Part shown: in pieces, positions 11,700-23,800 of the stretch
Numbering within the stretch: the stretch's first letter is position 1
Layout: each line of letters starts with the position of its first letter
Source of the DNA: Mytilus californianus
Lineage: Eukaryota; Mollusca; Bivalvia; Mytilida; Mytilidae
Direction: 5' to 3'
Assembly: GCF_021869535.1 (NCBI RefSeq)
Contig: NW_026262712.1
Location: 46,978,884 to 47,042,883, forward strand
Length of the DNA stretch: 64,000 nt
Program-made: the position numbers and the translations under genes
Notes under the pieces: generated by a model
Told to the model about the DNA's origin: nothing
What the model saw: the letters and a program-made list of their open reading frames with translations, nothing else
The model's database searches: none

Positions 11700-14200
11700 A
11701 ATTAATTGGATTTTGTAAGAAAATATAATAGAAAGAAGCAAACAATACGTGAGGGAAATGTTCAAGATGATTAAAGCCACTATTGTGTTTACAGGTCAAC
11801 AGTAAGAAGTCAAGGTCTTGTCAAACGTGCTTAGCAGCCACCCTTATTTAATACAAAAGAACCTAGTAACCATATATGTTTTGATTCAGGACTGTATGGA
11901 TTATTACATAGGCCATGCAGGGCCAGGGGTGAATGTTATCACACTAGTCCTCAGTAACCATTCATTTATAGTGCAAAAGTGCCTAGCAACCATTTATTTA
12001 TATTGGAAAGTTGCCATCCAACCATTTATTCATATTAGAAAAGTGCCAAGCAACAATATATTTTCGATTTCATTGAGACAAAAATCAGAAAACAATTGAT
12101 ATCAAACATGCAGTTTTCTTTACATTAGTAATCCCTTATAAGAACACACATTGTATGTACCGAATTGTTGAATAACACTGACTTGATTGTACACATGCAT
12201 AATCCAGAATAGTTAATTATATGGAGAGTTTAATTTCAAGGTTTAAAAAATAAGGGTTTGATTACAAATACAAATACAAAAATGGTATGATTGCCAATGA
12301 GACAACTCACCACTAGAGACCAAAGGTTCTCTGAATCTACAAAAACAAGGCAAAACGAACAAAATTGCTTAGAGAACGACCAATTTATTTCTTTGGTTAG
12401 AGTTGGGCTTTTGAGTAAGAGGTTTTGTGTAGACAGAATGATTAACCTTTTCACCCGTTATAAGGCTGGACTATACATAGTTCATTTTTTTCGTCGAAAA
12501 AATATTTTTCGTTCTGTACACACCTATTTCTTTTTTCAAATCGTATGTGCACCTAAATGTACAGAAAATTCATTTTCAGCATATCTTGGGCAATGATATT
12601 CAGTTCTAGATACCATCACATTCATTGCATTCAGCATCCCCATCACAAAATCTTCCCTAGCTAATAGAACTTCTCTGAATCCGCTCAATTGTTACTTTTG
12701 TTTTCTGTGGATAATATAAAAAAAAACTTCTTCTTAAAACCAAATTCATTGTGTGTTCTGCAAAATTTACTTTTTTCATGTATATTCAACCTTGGTGTTC
12801 ACATTTTCTCCCTATATATCTATTATAGTTTTTAAGCTAATTGAAAAATCTCAAAATTTAGCTCAAATAATTCGTTTCGGGCAATAACTGATAAATAAAG
12901 TTGATTCACAATTTCAGCAATGTTAACCCATTGGTAAATCTTATCTTTCAGATCATTTAAGCTGTATATTGCCTCTCTTTACCTATTAAAATTTTCACAG
13001 AACGACAAAATAAATAATGACAATTTCAGTAATGTCAACGTATTTTAACTCTTTTCTCGTTGATCTGTTTTTCTGAAAGTATATCTCTGTCTATTATAGT
13101 TCCTAAAATAAAACCCAAAACGCAGAAAGGGAGAACAATCATTAAAAAGTGAAGTTTTTAAAACAATAGTATAGAACCCAACGATGTCACTGCAAAATGT
13201 AGTTTCTAAAACAAAAGCATAACTAGTTTTTTACAATGCCATTATAAAATGTCGTCTTTAAAACAATATCTTAACTCAGTCAATTCTATGCCTTTACAAA
13301 GTGAAGTTTTTTTTTGTGTGTACAGTTTATTTATTTATTTATTTATTTAATGGCAATTTGTCGCACCTGGGACTTACATGAATAATACAGTCTCTTGATC
13401 TCATGTTGTCTTTTCCCTCATTTTTTTTTAAACATCAAAGACTACTAGCTAATTTATTAAAATGCTTATTGTATTTCGATACTATGCGAATAAAAGTCTT
13501 TAATGTGTTCATCAAAAGAAACAATTTGTTTCATGTGTATAACAGGAGTGATTTATATTGTACATTGTGCAAATGAGTATTTGTTTTACTTAGAAATATA
13601 ATATTCATACTACAACGATAAAATATTAATATAATTTGCACTACAAGGGACATATATATGTACTGTATTTTTTTGTGTGATTTATATCTTTTATTTCAAA
13701 TCACCTGGATACATAAACACTATAAGCAGTCCAAGGCAGCTGACAGGGATCCCTGCTTTTTTTTTTTACATATCCCATTTGCTACTAGCCGATGTGCACT
13801 TTTAGAGAAACACAATCTGTGACGAGTAAAGGACTTTTACAAAAAAAGTAATACAATTATGTAGTATGTAATATAAATATATGTATAAAATATAAACTAT
13901 AAAATTAACTTATATCAATAATGGCGATTGTTGGTATATGAAGGTGTATAAATAATACACTAGTTCAAAGTGTGCCTTTTGTATTAAAATGATAACTATA
14001 ATTATAATACCGAGGCACACGTTCATTTATAAAAGGTATATATATATCTACAAAATGAGCAAAGAATAGGCAAATTCGACTATTAATAGTAATTACCATA
14101 TTTGAGATAAACGGTCAAGTTTGTCTATTCCGAATAAGATTTTAATGGCCCCGCAACAAACATAGTTTTACCCTAATCCGTCATTCTATCATTCCGCAAC
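11700..14200. other. Gene-free stretch with weak repeats
   Basis: 11830-12060 holds four or five loose copies of a 'gcctagcaaccatttattta' unit. 12280-12350 carries a 'gtatgattgccaatgagac' repeat fragment. 13326-13349 is an (ATTT)n run. The rest is AT-rich with no supported exon. ORFs at 11818-12099 and 12291-12596 show no family resemblance and overlap the repeats. Confidence 0.6.
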
Positions 14201-14201
14201 G

Positions 14202-14500
14202 AACAGTTATACTGACCTTTTTTCTAAATGCCTTCACATATTGAGCTGATTTTTAGTATGCGAGTCTACTACGATGAGTTACAGATCGAGTTGTATGCTT
14301 GGTTTTGCTCCGCTGATTTTTACCGAAATAACAGGCTTTGGATTTTGAAAATTAGTGAAAATAACAGTTATACCGACTTTTTTCTAAACGCCTTCACATA
14401 TTGAGCTGAATTTTAGTATGTGAGTCTACTGTGATGAGTTACAGATCACGTTTACGTGTGGTTCCGCTCTGCTGATTTTTGCTGAAATTACGGGCTTTGA
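14202..14500 (+). repeat. Two-copy direct repeat, about 158 bp period
   Basis: 'gccttcacatattgagctga' occurs in both copies, followed by 'ttttagtatg(c/t)gagtctac' and 'gatgagttacagatc'. The second copy is about 158 bp downstream and visibly diverged. Confidence 0.8.
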
Positions 14501-14889
14501 ACTTCCGACCTTTCCAAATACTAAATTTTCCCGAAAACACTATACATATACTCAATATTAATTCTATTTAGATCTTTGCAGGTACATATAAAATATTCAA
14601 TACCAAATTTTTTGTCAAAGTATTTTAGCCAGTATTTGGCAATTGCATTCCAACTTTGTGTTAGACTTTCTAAAATTCTATAAACTAATAAATTTTATAT
14701 GTTTACTTTTTATGAAATTTTCCAAAAATGATCATTTTCATTTTTGGACAGAAGATTGTTTATGTCCAAAATACAGTATCCAGAGCAAAATTTTGAAAAT
14801 ATTTAATTTCATTTTCCATATTTTACTGATAAATGGACTTAATTTTGTTACAGTTAAGAAGTAGATACAGTCTGGTGTTAAAGTTTGTT

Positions 14890-15240
14890 ACACATCAATT
14901 ACTTTGTCAAACCTTCATAGAATTTTATGAAACTTTGGCGGAAGCTTTTTAATGATTAAGAGATAATTTAAGAAGCAAAGTTTTGAAAAATTATTTTCAT
15001 TTTCAGTATTTTACTGACAGATGTTTTTTACAGTTAACATTTACAGACAGTCTGGGATTAAATTTTTTGTCATGATAAATTTGTAAACCTTCATAGGTTG
15101 TTATGAAACTTTGACAGAAGCTAATCTTCAAGACCAAGAAATAGCATCTAGAGAAAACGTTTGATGTTTTTTTTAATTCTGTATTTTACTGATAAATGAA
15201 CTCAATTTTTGTTAATTCATCAATGTCAATTTGTCGTTCT
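14890..15240 (+). repeat. Diverged tandem repeat with 'ccttcatag...atgaaacttt' core
   Basis: Related blocks near 14910-15030 and 15080-15200 share 'ttatgaaactttg(g/a)c(g/a)gaagct' and 'ttttactgacagatg'-type sequence. It is mollusc repeat DNA with no coding signal. Confidence 0.6.
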
Positions 15241-15544
15241 ATATTTTGTCTATCATCGTCCGTCCGCTTCCTGTCAATACATCTGATAAGTTTTCTGCGC
15301 TATTTTCGTCCCAACCCTCAATGTTAAACAACTCTGAGTAAAATTTAACCCGCTCTGATAGTATTGAATCAATGGCATTTGTATATTTGCCGTCCGAGCA
15401 TTTTATACGATTCCATAATATGTTTTTAGCTTTCTGTTTTTCTAATTTAAAGAAATATTGTTATCTTAAATGAGAGCAAAAACTTCCATAGTGAGTCGAT
15501 TCTGATTAATATGATTATTAATCTAAATATCTTAAATCTTATAA

Positions 15545-16020
15545 GAATAAGGAGATGATGTATGATTGCCAATGAGACAACTATCCACCAAAGATTTAAT
15601 GAAGTGGATGTACGCAATTATAGGCAACCGTACGGCCTTCAACAATGAGAAAAACCCTTGCCGTATAGTTGGCTATAAAAGGCCCCGACATGAAAAATAT
15701 GAAACAATTCAATTGAGAAAACTAACGGCTTAATTCATAACAAAACAATTTACGTGACAGACATGAACCAACGACAACCACTGAACTACAGGCTTCTGAC
15801 TTGGGACAAGCACATAGAGAATGTGGCGGATTAAAAATGTTTGTGAGCGTACAAAACTCCACCTAACCTGGGATAGTGGTGTAACAGTACAACATAAGAA
15901 CAAACTATAAAAATCAGTAGAAAAGGCTTATCTCATCAGATCGGTACAAAGCAGAAGAACACCAAACAAAAACACAGACCGGACGTGGCAGGGTATTTAT
16001 ACATCCCTCATCCCTAACAA
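15545..16020 (+). mobile_element. Long copy of the 'tatgattgccaatgagacaa' mussel repeat
   Basis: It starts 'aaggagatgatgtatgattg' and includes 'ggctataaaaggccccgac', 'atgaaccaacgacaacca' and 'gtgtaacagtacaacataag'. It ends near the 'ggacgtggcagggtatttat' motif. It is the longest copy in the window and resembles a non-autonomous retroelement. I saw no terminal repeats or target-site duplication. Confidence 0.65.
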
Positions 16021-18160
16021 CAAAAAAGACACTTAAGTACAGATCTGAGAGTACTCGCAGTTACTGACAGCTATTTCAAAGCCGATAACAACTAATTAAA
16101 AAATAATGTATCTAAGACTAAAATATCAATCAGTACACATCCAACATCCAATGGATTTAGTGTAAAGACGTCTCTAGCAATCAGAGAAAAACATGACCTT
16201 GTGCAATGCCAAAATGTAGGTATCTGCCTATTCTTACTTGTTATAGTTAGTTACTCGTTTACTAAAACAATTTTTTAATAATTGACTTTGAATGGCAATA
16301 TGTGCCGATTGTCAATTGACTTATTCATGTTATTTGTAGATCTTATTTTGTTGAACATTGTTGCTTATTACAATTTACTCTATCTAATATTGCTTTCGTT
16401 AAAACACTTAAGTCGGAGAAAATTGTCGCTGAAGGGCAATAACTCGACAAAGCAGTAGACAAACTGATTTTGATCATGTAGACATGTCTGAAGATCTCAT
16501 ATATCTGATTGACTTTGTATAAAGTTTGAATTCTCTCTGTGTCTTATAGTTTTTTAACATTTTGTGTTTGCTGATTGTTTTAGCTGCGTACAGGTTTTCG
16601 TTATCGATCATATGTTTTAGCAAAACACAAAAGATACAATCATCATTAGAAGGGGGAAGTTGACTGAAGATTCATGTCAGATTTAACTTTCTTGTAGATC
16701 TTGTCCGGCTAATTATTTTTGTTTTATACATTTTTTCTCGATTTATTGCAGTTTCAAGAACTTATATATACTAAATTACTTTCTATTCGAGGCCCCGAGG
16801 ATGCTGTATGATTCACCTGGTGTTTGCGTAAAGTTGATACAATAAAATTAGATAAACATTTCAAGCAAAAACACAAAATTAAATTTTTATTAAACAGTGT
16901 CCTTTATTCTATATTATAGTGTGTTTATTTCCCTTCTGATGTTTTTTTTTAATCTACACATCATAAGAATGATAAGTTTTGGTTCCAATTTGCCCAGTAA
17001 TTTCAGAGAACCAGACTTTTGCACAAGTTTACAGACGAAGATGGTGGATGGCAAGAGATGCCAACAAACTGGGTAAAAGTCGTCGTTTAAAGTCATTTGA
17101 AGTTATTTTGTGATTTTCTATTTAAAATAGTTTTCAAGTAAAATAAATAAAATTTGCTTAAAGCTGACATTTAATGTCTGTTCTGAAAATTTTAAGAGAG
17201 ATCAACACCTACCGACCATAATATTCCGATAAAATAAGCCAAGAACTATCGTTTTAATTTCAGTCTTCCATTTTTACTTGTACCAGTCATAAATTTTATT
17301 AGATGACAACATAATATTGGGCTATGCATTATTACTGTTAAGTTTATTAACATCTGATTATGCAGTTTCAAAGGGAAACATTTTAGACGGACAATGTGCA
17401 AAATAATGACAATGACGAACGCCCAGTGTTTGTATAACCTCATAAAGCTGTTAAGAGCCAGGTGAGTTTAAAGGAAAGATCTTTGAATCGTGACCAGAAA
17501 AATTTTATCTTCAGGATTACAAAAATTGATGGTTGCTAGGCATTTCCCACGATATGAGAATGGCTACTAAAGACTATTGTGACGATATTGACCACTTACC
17601 CCCTTGTTGTAAACCTATATATATATGCTTGGGAAAAAGCCTTAGTACTTATTTCGAATGATTTAAAGTTTTATGAACACTAAATACACACAAAAAAATA
17701 TCTATGATGTTTTAAGTCAGAACAGGAGACAACGTGGCTGATTTACTGAAATACACAAGAGTAAAATCACGTCAGTAACTTATTTCTAATTGAAAGAACG
17801 AATTTCATTTTAGTTTCAAAATTTCGGAATTTTGTCAAATAGGATCAAAATATTGAAGATTTCTAAGCATTTTCCAACTATATGAGGATAGCTACTTAAG
17901 TCTTTGGTAACGATATTGATCTCTCACCTTTCAATTAGGATCTATATAACAGTTCATATTGGTCTGAACCCAAATATGTATGGTTGCTAGGTACTTTTAT
18001 ATCAAGTAAGGGTCGTTGCTAAGAACTTTAACCTTGACCTCTTGCATTTTATCCTTGTATCCAAATAAAAGCAATATATAATCGTTCTGAACATTTTTTC
18101 TATTCAAGGTATGGGCATATTTGTAACCATTTCTGACAAAATCTAATAAAAAAAGACTCA

Positions 18161-18179
18161 AGGTCAAAGGTCAAGGTCA
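18161..18179 (+). promoter_or_regulatory. Three consecutive AGGTCA half-sites (DR1 + DR0)
   Basis: The sequence reads AGGTCA-A-AGGTCA-AGGTCA. Spacing of 1 and then 0 matches nuclear-receptor direct-repeat elements. It sits inside repeat-like DNA with no nearby gene start, so a regulatory role is unproven. Confidence 0.3.
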
Positions 18180-19112
18180 TCAATAACCCTTTACCTTTAG
18201 ATCAAAATTAAGGTCATTGAATGCGCAATATTTTTCAATTGATTATCATCCTTTATTTGTCATAGTTTATGAATTATTTTAATAACAAGGTCAAAAATAT
18301 TTTTAAAAAATAACAAAAATTTCACTTTTTGGTTCCCTTAGCAACCACCATAGCAACCTGAATCCCAAACCTCTAGCCATAAATTATTACTAGGCAACAG
18401 TGTTAGTTTATATTGATAACTTCAATGTAAATGGCTCTGGATGCAAAAGTGTGTAATAAGTTCATGCAAAATGCTTATAATTTACCTTTTAATACAATCG
18501 TATTACAATTTTACTAAAAAAAAGATCAAAGCTGTTATCTTAGATTATGTTAGTCAAATGTTTAGTAATTTGGTCAAGTAAGTTTGCATGAGAGAGGAAG
18601 AGTATCAAATTTATACCCAGGCTTTCAACCCTTATTGCCGATTGTGACATTTTGTATGAGTGTGGATTCGTATGGTGGGAGATCCATGATACATAACAGG
18701 ATACGCGTACTCTATCGACGAATCTAGTCTTGCTCTTTTTAAAGTAGTTTAATTGATTCATTCAGTTTTAGTTCTTACCTAGCGTGATTTGTTGGTTTTA
18801 GTAAATGAATTTATGAGTTTTGAACATTGGCGAACCACTTGCACTATTCTGTAATAATTTGTTAATAATGAACGATGACATCATAAACAAGCTATTATAT
18901 AGTATTCTTACTTAATTAAGAAGAAAAGTGGAAATTGTATTATTTGATAAAATGGGCACCTAACCCAAAATGTCCTGGACATGTTCCCAATTTCCTATAC
19001 AAAATTTCGAATCTTGAAAATTTAATGGCCTTAGGTTCAATTCATTTCAATGAAACTACCGAAATGAAAGTATTTTTAGAAGTATATAATTATACTCTTA
19101 GCTTGTGGTCAG

Positions 19113-19149
19113 CAAGGATTTGTATAGTAAGTTACTATACAAATCCTTG
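19113..19149. repeat. Perfect 18-bp palindrome with a 1-base centre
   Basis: The left arm CAAGGATTTGTATAGTAA (19113-19130) is the exact reverse complement of 19132-19149; the centre is g at 19131. It lies in a small direct repeat, since 'agcttgtg(g/t)tcag' appears near 19100 and again near 19183. Confidence 0.95.
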
Positions 19150-19341
19150 TGTTCAGTAACCAAAACGCATAGAAGTATATATACTCTGAGCTTGTGTTCA
19201 GTAATTAAACGCATATTTTTCTATGGTATCTTTTATCATTTTTTATTTGTACTTGTGATTTTATGTACTTTTAGTGATTTTCCTTCACCGATGTTTAATG
19301 TGTATTCATATATGTATCTTTTGTAAGTCCATTTATCTAGA

Positions 19342-20367
19342 TTAATAGGGACAGGTTTGAAATAAACAAAAAAAAATGTTAGTTTATCCCCACCATATGT
19401 TAATGTAAAAGATCATTAAATGTGCCTGTTTCAAACAGTCTGTGACTTGCATTACTACGCCAAGCTACTGCTTGACTATCTACTATATAAATTTTGACCT
19501 TGATCTTCATCTTTGAAAATAAATAGGCTTCCACTTCGTGCTGTCACCAACCTCATACTAATAATTATTTAAAGAAGGTGTTAGGTATATATCAAAGAGA
19601 AAGTAACACGACGCCACAAATAACAAAAACATCTAGAAGTAAACATAGTCTACAAAGATAGACAGACGTCTATTCAATATATGCCAAGCAAAATCTATGA
19701 ACAACTTTCCATTTCTATGTAGCAACATTCCAGCAGCGCCTGCATACGGAGTATATATCTCCCAGTTGATACGATATTCCAGGGCTTAAATTTCCTATCA
19801 TGATATCCTTGATAGAGGGTTGCTGCTCACAAGGAAGCTTTTTAAACCAAGAGTTTAATAGGGACAGGTTTGAAATAAACAAAAAAAAATGTTAGTTTAT
19901 CCCCACCATATGTTAATGTAAAAGATCATTAAATGTGCCTGTTTCAAACAGTCTGTGACTTGCATTACTACGCCAAGCTACTGCTTGACTATCTACTATA
20001 TAAATTTTGACCTTGATCTTCATCTTTGAAAATAAATAGGCTTCCACTTCGTGCTGTCACCAACCTCATACTAATAATTATTTAAAGAAGGTGTTAGGTA
20101 TATATCAAAGAGAAAGTAACACGACGCCACAAATAACAAAAACATCTAGAAGTAAACATAGTCTACAAAGATAGACAGACGTCTATTCAATATATGCCAA
20201 GCAAAATCTATGAACAACTTTCCATTTCTATGTAGCAACATTCCAGCAGCGCCTGCATACGGAGTATATATCTCCCAGTTGATACGATATTCCAGGGCTT
20301 AAATTTCCTATCATGATATCCTTGATAGAGGGTTGCTGCTCACAAGGAAGCTTTTTAAACCAAGAGT
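19342..20367 (+). repeat. 513-bp direct duplication, two copies that look identical
   Basis: Copy 1 runs 19342-19854 and copy 2 runs 19855-20367; every landmark is offset by exactly 513. I saw no base difference while reading them side by side. The junction shows short homology (TTAATAGGG at the left end, 'caagagtt' at the right). Both copies contain the same part of a retroelement reverse-transcriptase tail. It is either a very recent tandem duplication or an assembly artefact. Confidence 0.93.
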
Positions 20368-20840
20368 TCCAAGAGGTGAAGTTGAAATCACCCCTTCGTA
20401 AATTTTACGGACGCCACCACGAGTTGGTTGACCGTTATGGGATATCCGTTTGATGACAGATGACAACGGATATGTTCCAATTGTCGTAACTACAATCCCG
20501 TCCCCTTTTCCCCGATTGTGACCTACCGAATTGGACTTATTACCGGGTGTGTACTAACATGAGCAACACGACGGGTGTCACATGTGGAGCAGGATCTGCT
20601 TTCTCTTCTAGAGCACCTGAGATACCCACAGTGTTTAGTGGTGTTCGTGTTGCTCAGTCTTCGGTTTTCTATTTGTTTTGAGTACTGTTGTTTTTCTGTT
20701 TTGTCTTTTTCTTTTTTAGCCATGGCATTGTCAGTTTGTTTTCGACTTGTGAGTTCGAATGTCCCTTTGTTATCCTTCGCCTCTCTTTTAACAGAGAATG
20801 CCATATTTCTTCCAACCTCTTTCAATAACAAATATAAATC
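19711..20840 (+). pseudogene. Reverse-transcriptase C-terminal fragment plus 3' tail of a retroelement
   Basis: In the plus frame the sequence gives NIPAAPAYGVYISQLIRYSR, then a stop, then DILDRGLLLTRKLF. After a frameshift it gives LRKFYGRHHELVDRYGISV and a stop near 20445. These motifs are the end of a reverse-transcriptase-bearing protein widespread in mussels and other invertebrates; LINE-like or Penelope-like class is not resolved. The first part is present twice because of the 513-bp duplication; only the second copy continues to the end of the protein. 20450-20840 matches the usual non-coding tail of these elements (cacgacgggtgtcacatgtg, then a 'ttcgacttgtgagttcg' motif). The premature stop and frameshift show it is dead. 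Confidence 0.7.
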
Positions 20841-20844
20841 ATAA

Positions 20845-23800
20845 AGATTTGACTAAAGACGACCAGGGACAAGGTTCATGACTAAGAACAATGGCTTTGA
20901 TTATTGCGTCGAATTTTTTTTTCATAAACCGCATATATGTTCTCTGTCCGATCAGTTCTTGCTAATGTGTCCATTCGTTCAAACATCAAGATAATTTGAG
21001 AAGTCGTGAAATAAACGCCTTACAAAGCGTTCTTGGTTTCTTCACTGTTATACCCGAGATGTAAAAGCAATGTCATTTTCACGCACAGAGTGTTTGAAGG
21101 GTTTGTAGGACCACACTTAGACTTGCATCTGGTAAGAACCATGTTACACTCGAGCATGCTAAAGTGAATACAAAGACTTCTTACAAAAGCATAGACAATT
21201 TAAGATGTTCTATCTCGAGTTTCCAAAATTAATGTTTGTGCTGAGGGTGTGCAAAAAATTCCCTTAAATTCGTAATAATTTTCACTGAGTAATGGACTTT
21301 CAATGATCCTTGGAATTATGCAAGATTGTTTCTTATTACACTCTTAGTCACTAAAATAAATGGGGCTATAAAAACCTAGGTCTTTAGAATAATTCAATAT
21401 TTCATCAACAGTGAAAAGTTACAGAAAATGAACATATCAATGACATTTCTTGTCAAGACAAAAGTACTGACTACTGGGCTGGTAATAGTTACCCTCGAGG
21501 ACGGAACATAAACCAACAGGCACCTAGACAGACTTAATTAATTCTCAAGACGGTTGATGCATGCATAGTAAAAGACGTTTACACTGTCGACGAACCTGGA
21601 GTTCATGCGATTCCCTGTTTTTGTTTGTTACCATGATTTATCTCTTTCTGATCAATTTACGAGATTTGAAGATCGGTAAATCGGCAAACTAATGTCGCCT
21701 TAATTTAACAAGATCTTTAGTGCTAGCAGATCTTTTTGTTTATCGCCCAAACTACTATTTTGTGTAACTAAATCAATAACAACAAACGTTCACATCTATA
21801 AACATAGGGCGATATACCCCTCATATAGCCCGTTTACATAAATGTAGTGTATAGTAGCCGGTAAGAATTTTAACACAAATTTAATATCACTATACAAACA
21901 ATTAAAACATGTAAACATAGCAAACCACATGTATCAACAATTACATGTCTTATATATCCACATGTATCAACAATTACATGTCTAAAATATCACATTTTAC
22001 AGTCTTATCAATTTTATAAACAAAGCATTACATGAACCAAAAATAATTGTATCAATTATACATTTACTTATACTTTCAATATACTTGCCTTTACAACCGT
22101 TTTGAAATATTTAAATCATTGCTAATCAATGTTTCATATTTTTGACCTGAAAAAGTACTGATCGTTCGTACCAAAATTGTGATATTTAGTCGTTCATTTA
22201 TTCTGTGATGTGTAACCGATTGTTGATGCTAGACAGAAGGGCTAAAACAAGAAATAAACGCATAACTGAGGACTAGTTTAGTGGTTTGCTCTTAAAATGA
22301 AAGTAAGGTGAGCCTAATAGTTTATGCTCTCGCGTTTTCATGGACGTGTTCAAGGTAAAAAAAAAATGTTATTTGTTGTAAACTCAATATTTTTTCAGAA
22401 AATATCGAAATATATCTAAAAACTTATATTTCTAAATACGTCAAAAGTGTAATCGATATTAAACTCCAATATAAATGCAAACATAGAAAACTTTTTCCAC
22501 AATTCTTTTTTTGTCATTCTTACAAAGTTCCATAGCTACTATGTGTTCTACGTGACCATTTATTCTAAAGCCATAAAGAATGTATATGAAACAAGAGAAG
22601 TTATATGCCAATCTTCTATGTTCATAATAATGAAACATCGTCTTGTATTGTTTCTATATATGCATTCTTTTTTATTAAAGGAACGTTAAAAATTATTTAG
22701 AAAAAACATGCCACAGAATCTGGATAATTATACTTGCATGTGTAAAAAATGCACTTATCAGGAGCCATCATTTTATTCAGATCGACATTATAACATACCT
22801 TATATGTTCAAATCGACACAAGACATAACGATAAATTTATACGAAGACAAATCAAAGTTGTCTTTCTTATAATACAAATCGGTTAATTTTGCTCAATTAC
22901 AAATGTGGGTTATAAAGAATTGTCTATCAAGACATAAGAATTAAATAACTTTACATATTAAACGTTTATAAATGATTGGTTTATTATATGATCAGAAATG
23001 ACAAAACATCGAACTTGTATATAATCAGTTATATTTGAAATACAAACATTTGAACTTTACTAAAAACGTATTGTAATAAAACCCTAACAATTATACTTCA
23101 TATATTGTATGTGATACCCGTGATAAACAGCTGTGCATGGTGCGAGATATAAAATAATATGTTCAACAAAATATAGCAACATAATCAAATTAAAAAAAAC
23201 CAATTCATTCAAAGGTGAATCAGAAAAAAGGTTTCGCATATAAATTATTATAAAGTAGGGAATAAGTGCATATTGGTATTAATTTGTATATTTGTATTTC
23301 ACTAGCACAAAAATAAAGCACCAACACAGTCAGTTCTTGGAGGTCTAGTAAACACGACTGGTTTGAAAATGCTGACTTGGTAAATAACTTGTATAAAAGA
23401 TCAATTAATCCGCAAAACCTGACGTTATTAGCAAGTACAATCGTTAGGGATTCCCATCATCCAGTGATTTCTCAAAGCAAACACTTTACACAGTATTATA
23501 ACCTGTTTCCTTTTTTATAACTTCTTTATCAAGAGCTCCTGTATATAAATGGAACTAATAGGTAGTCGTCCTTCATAGACATATTTTTCTGTACATTTAA
23601 GTATACTGGATATACATGTTGAACACTGTAACATCCAAACATCTATCGATCTAACAGTATTTATAAAGTCTTATATAATATAACAAATATCAAAATCAAT
23701 TGTAACACTGTAAAAAAATAATCTTACTCCTGGTAAAAAGAGTAAATGCAAAGTACATTGGGACCAATGTTATATTACCAACAAAGTTTTGGCAGAACAC

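Larger units (their letters stand above)
16050..19340. other. Gene-free stretch
   Basis: AT-rich DNA. 17520-18370 contains loose 'ggttgctagg' repeats and the GGTCA-rich site at 18161. 19113-19149 is a perfect palindrome (listed separately). No exon or RNA gene seen. Confidence 0.55.

Noticed and set aside
20523-20844. Overlapping ORFs on both strands of about 100 codons
   Set aside because: They lie in the non-coding tail of the retroelement, a sequence common in mussel genomes.
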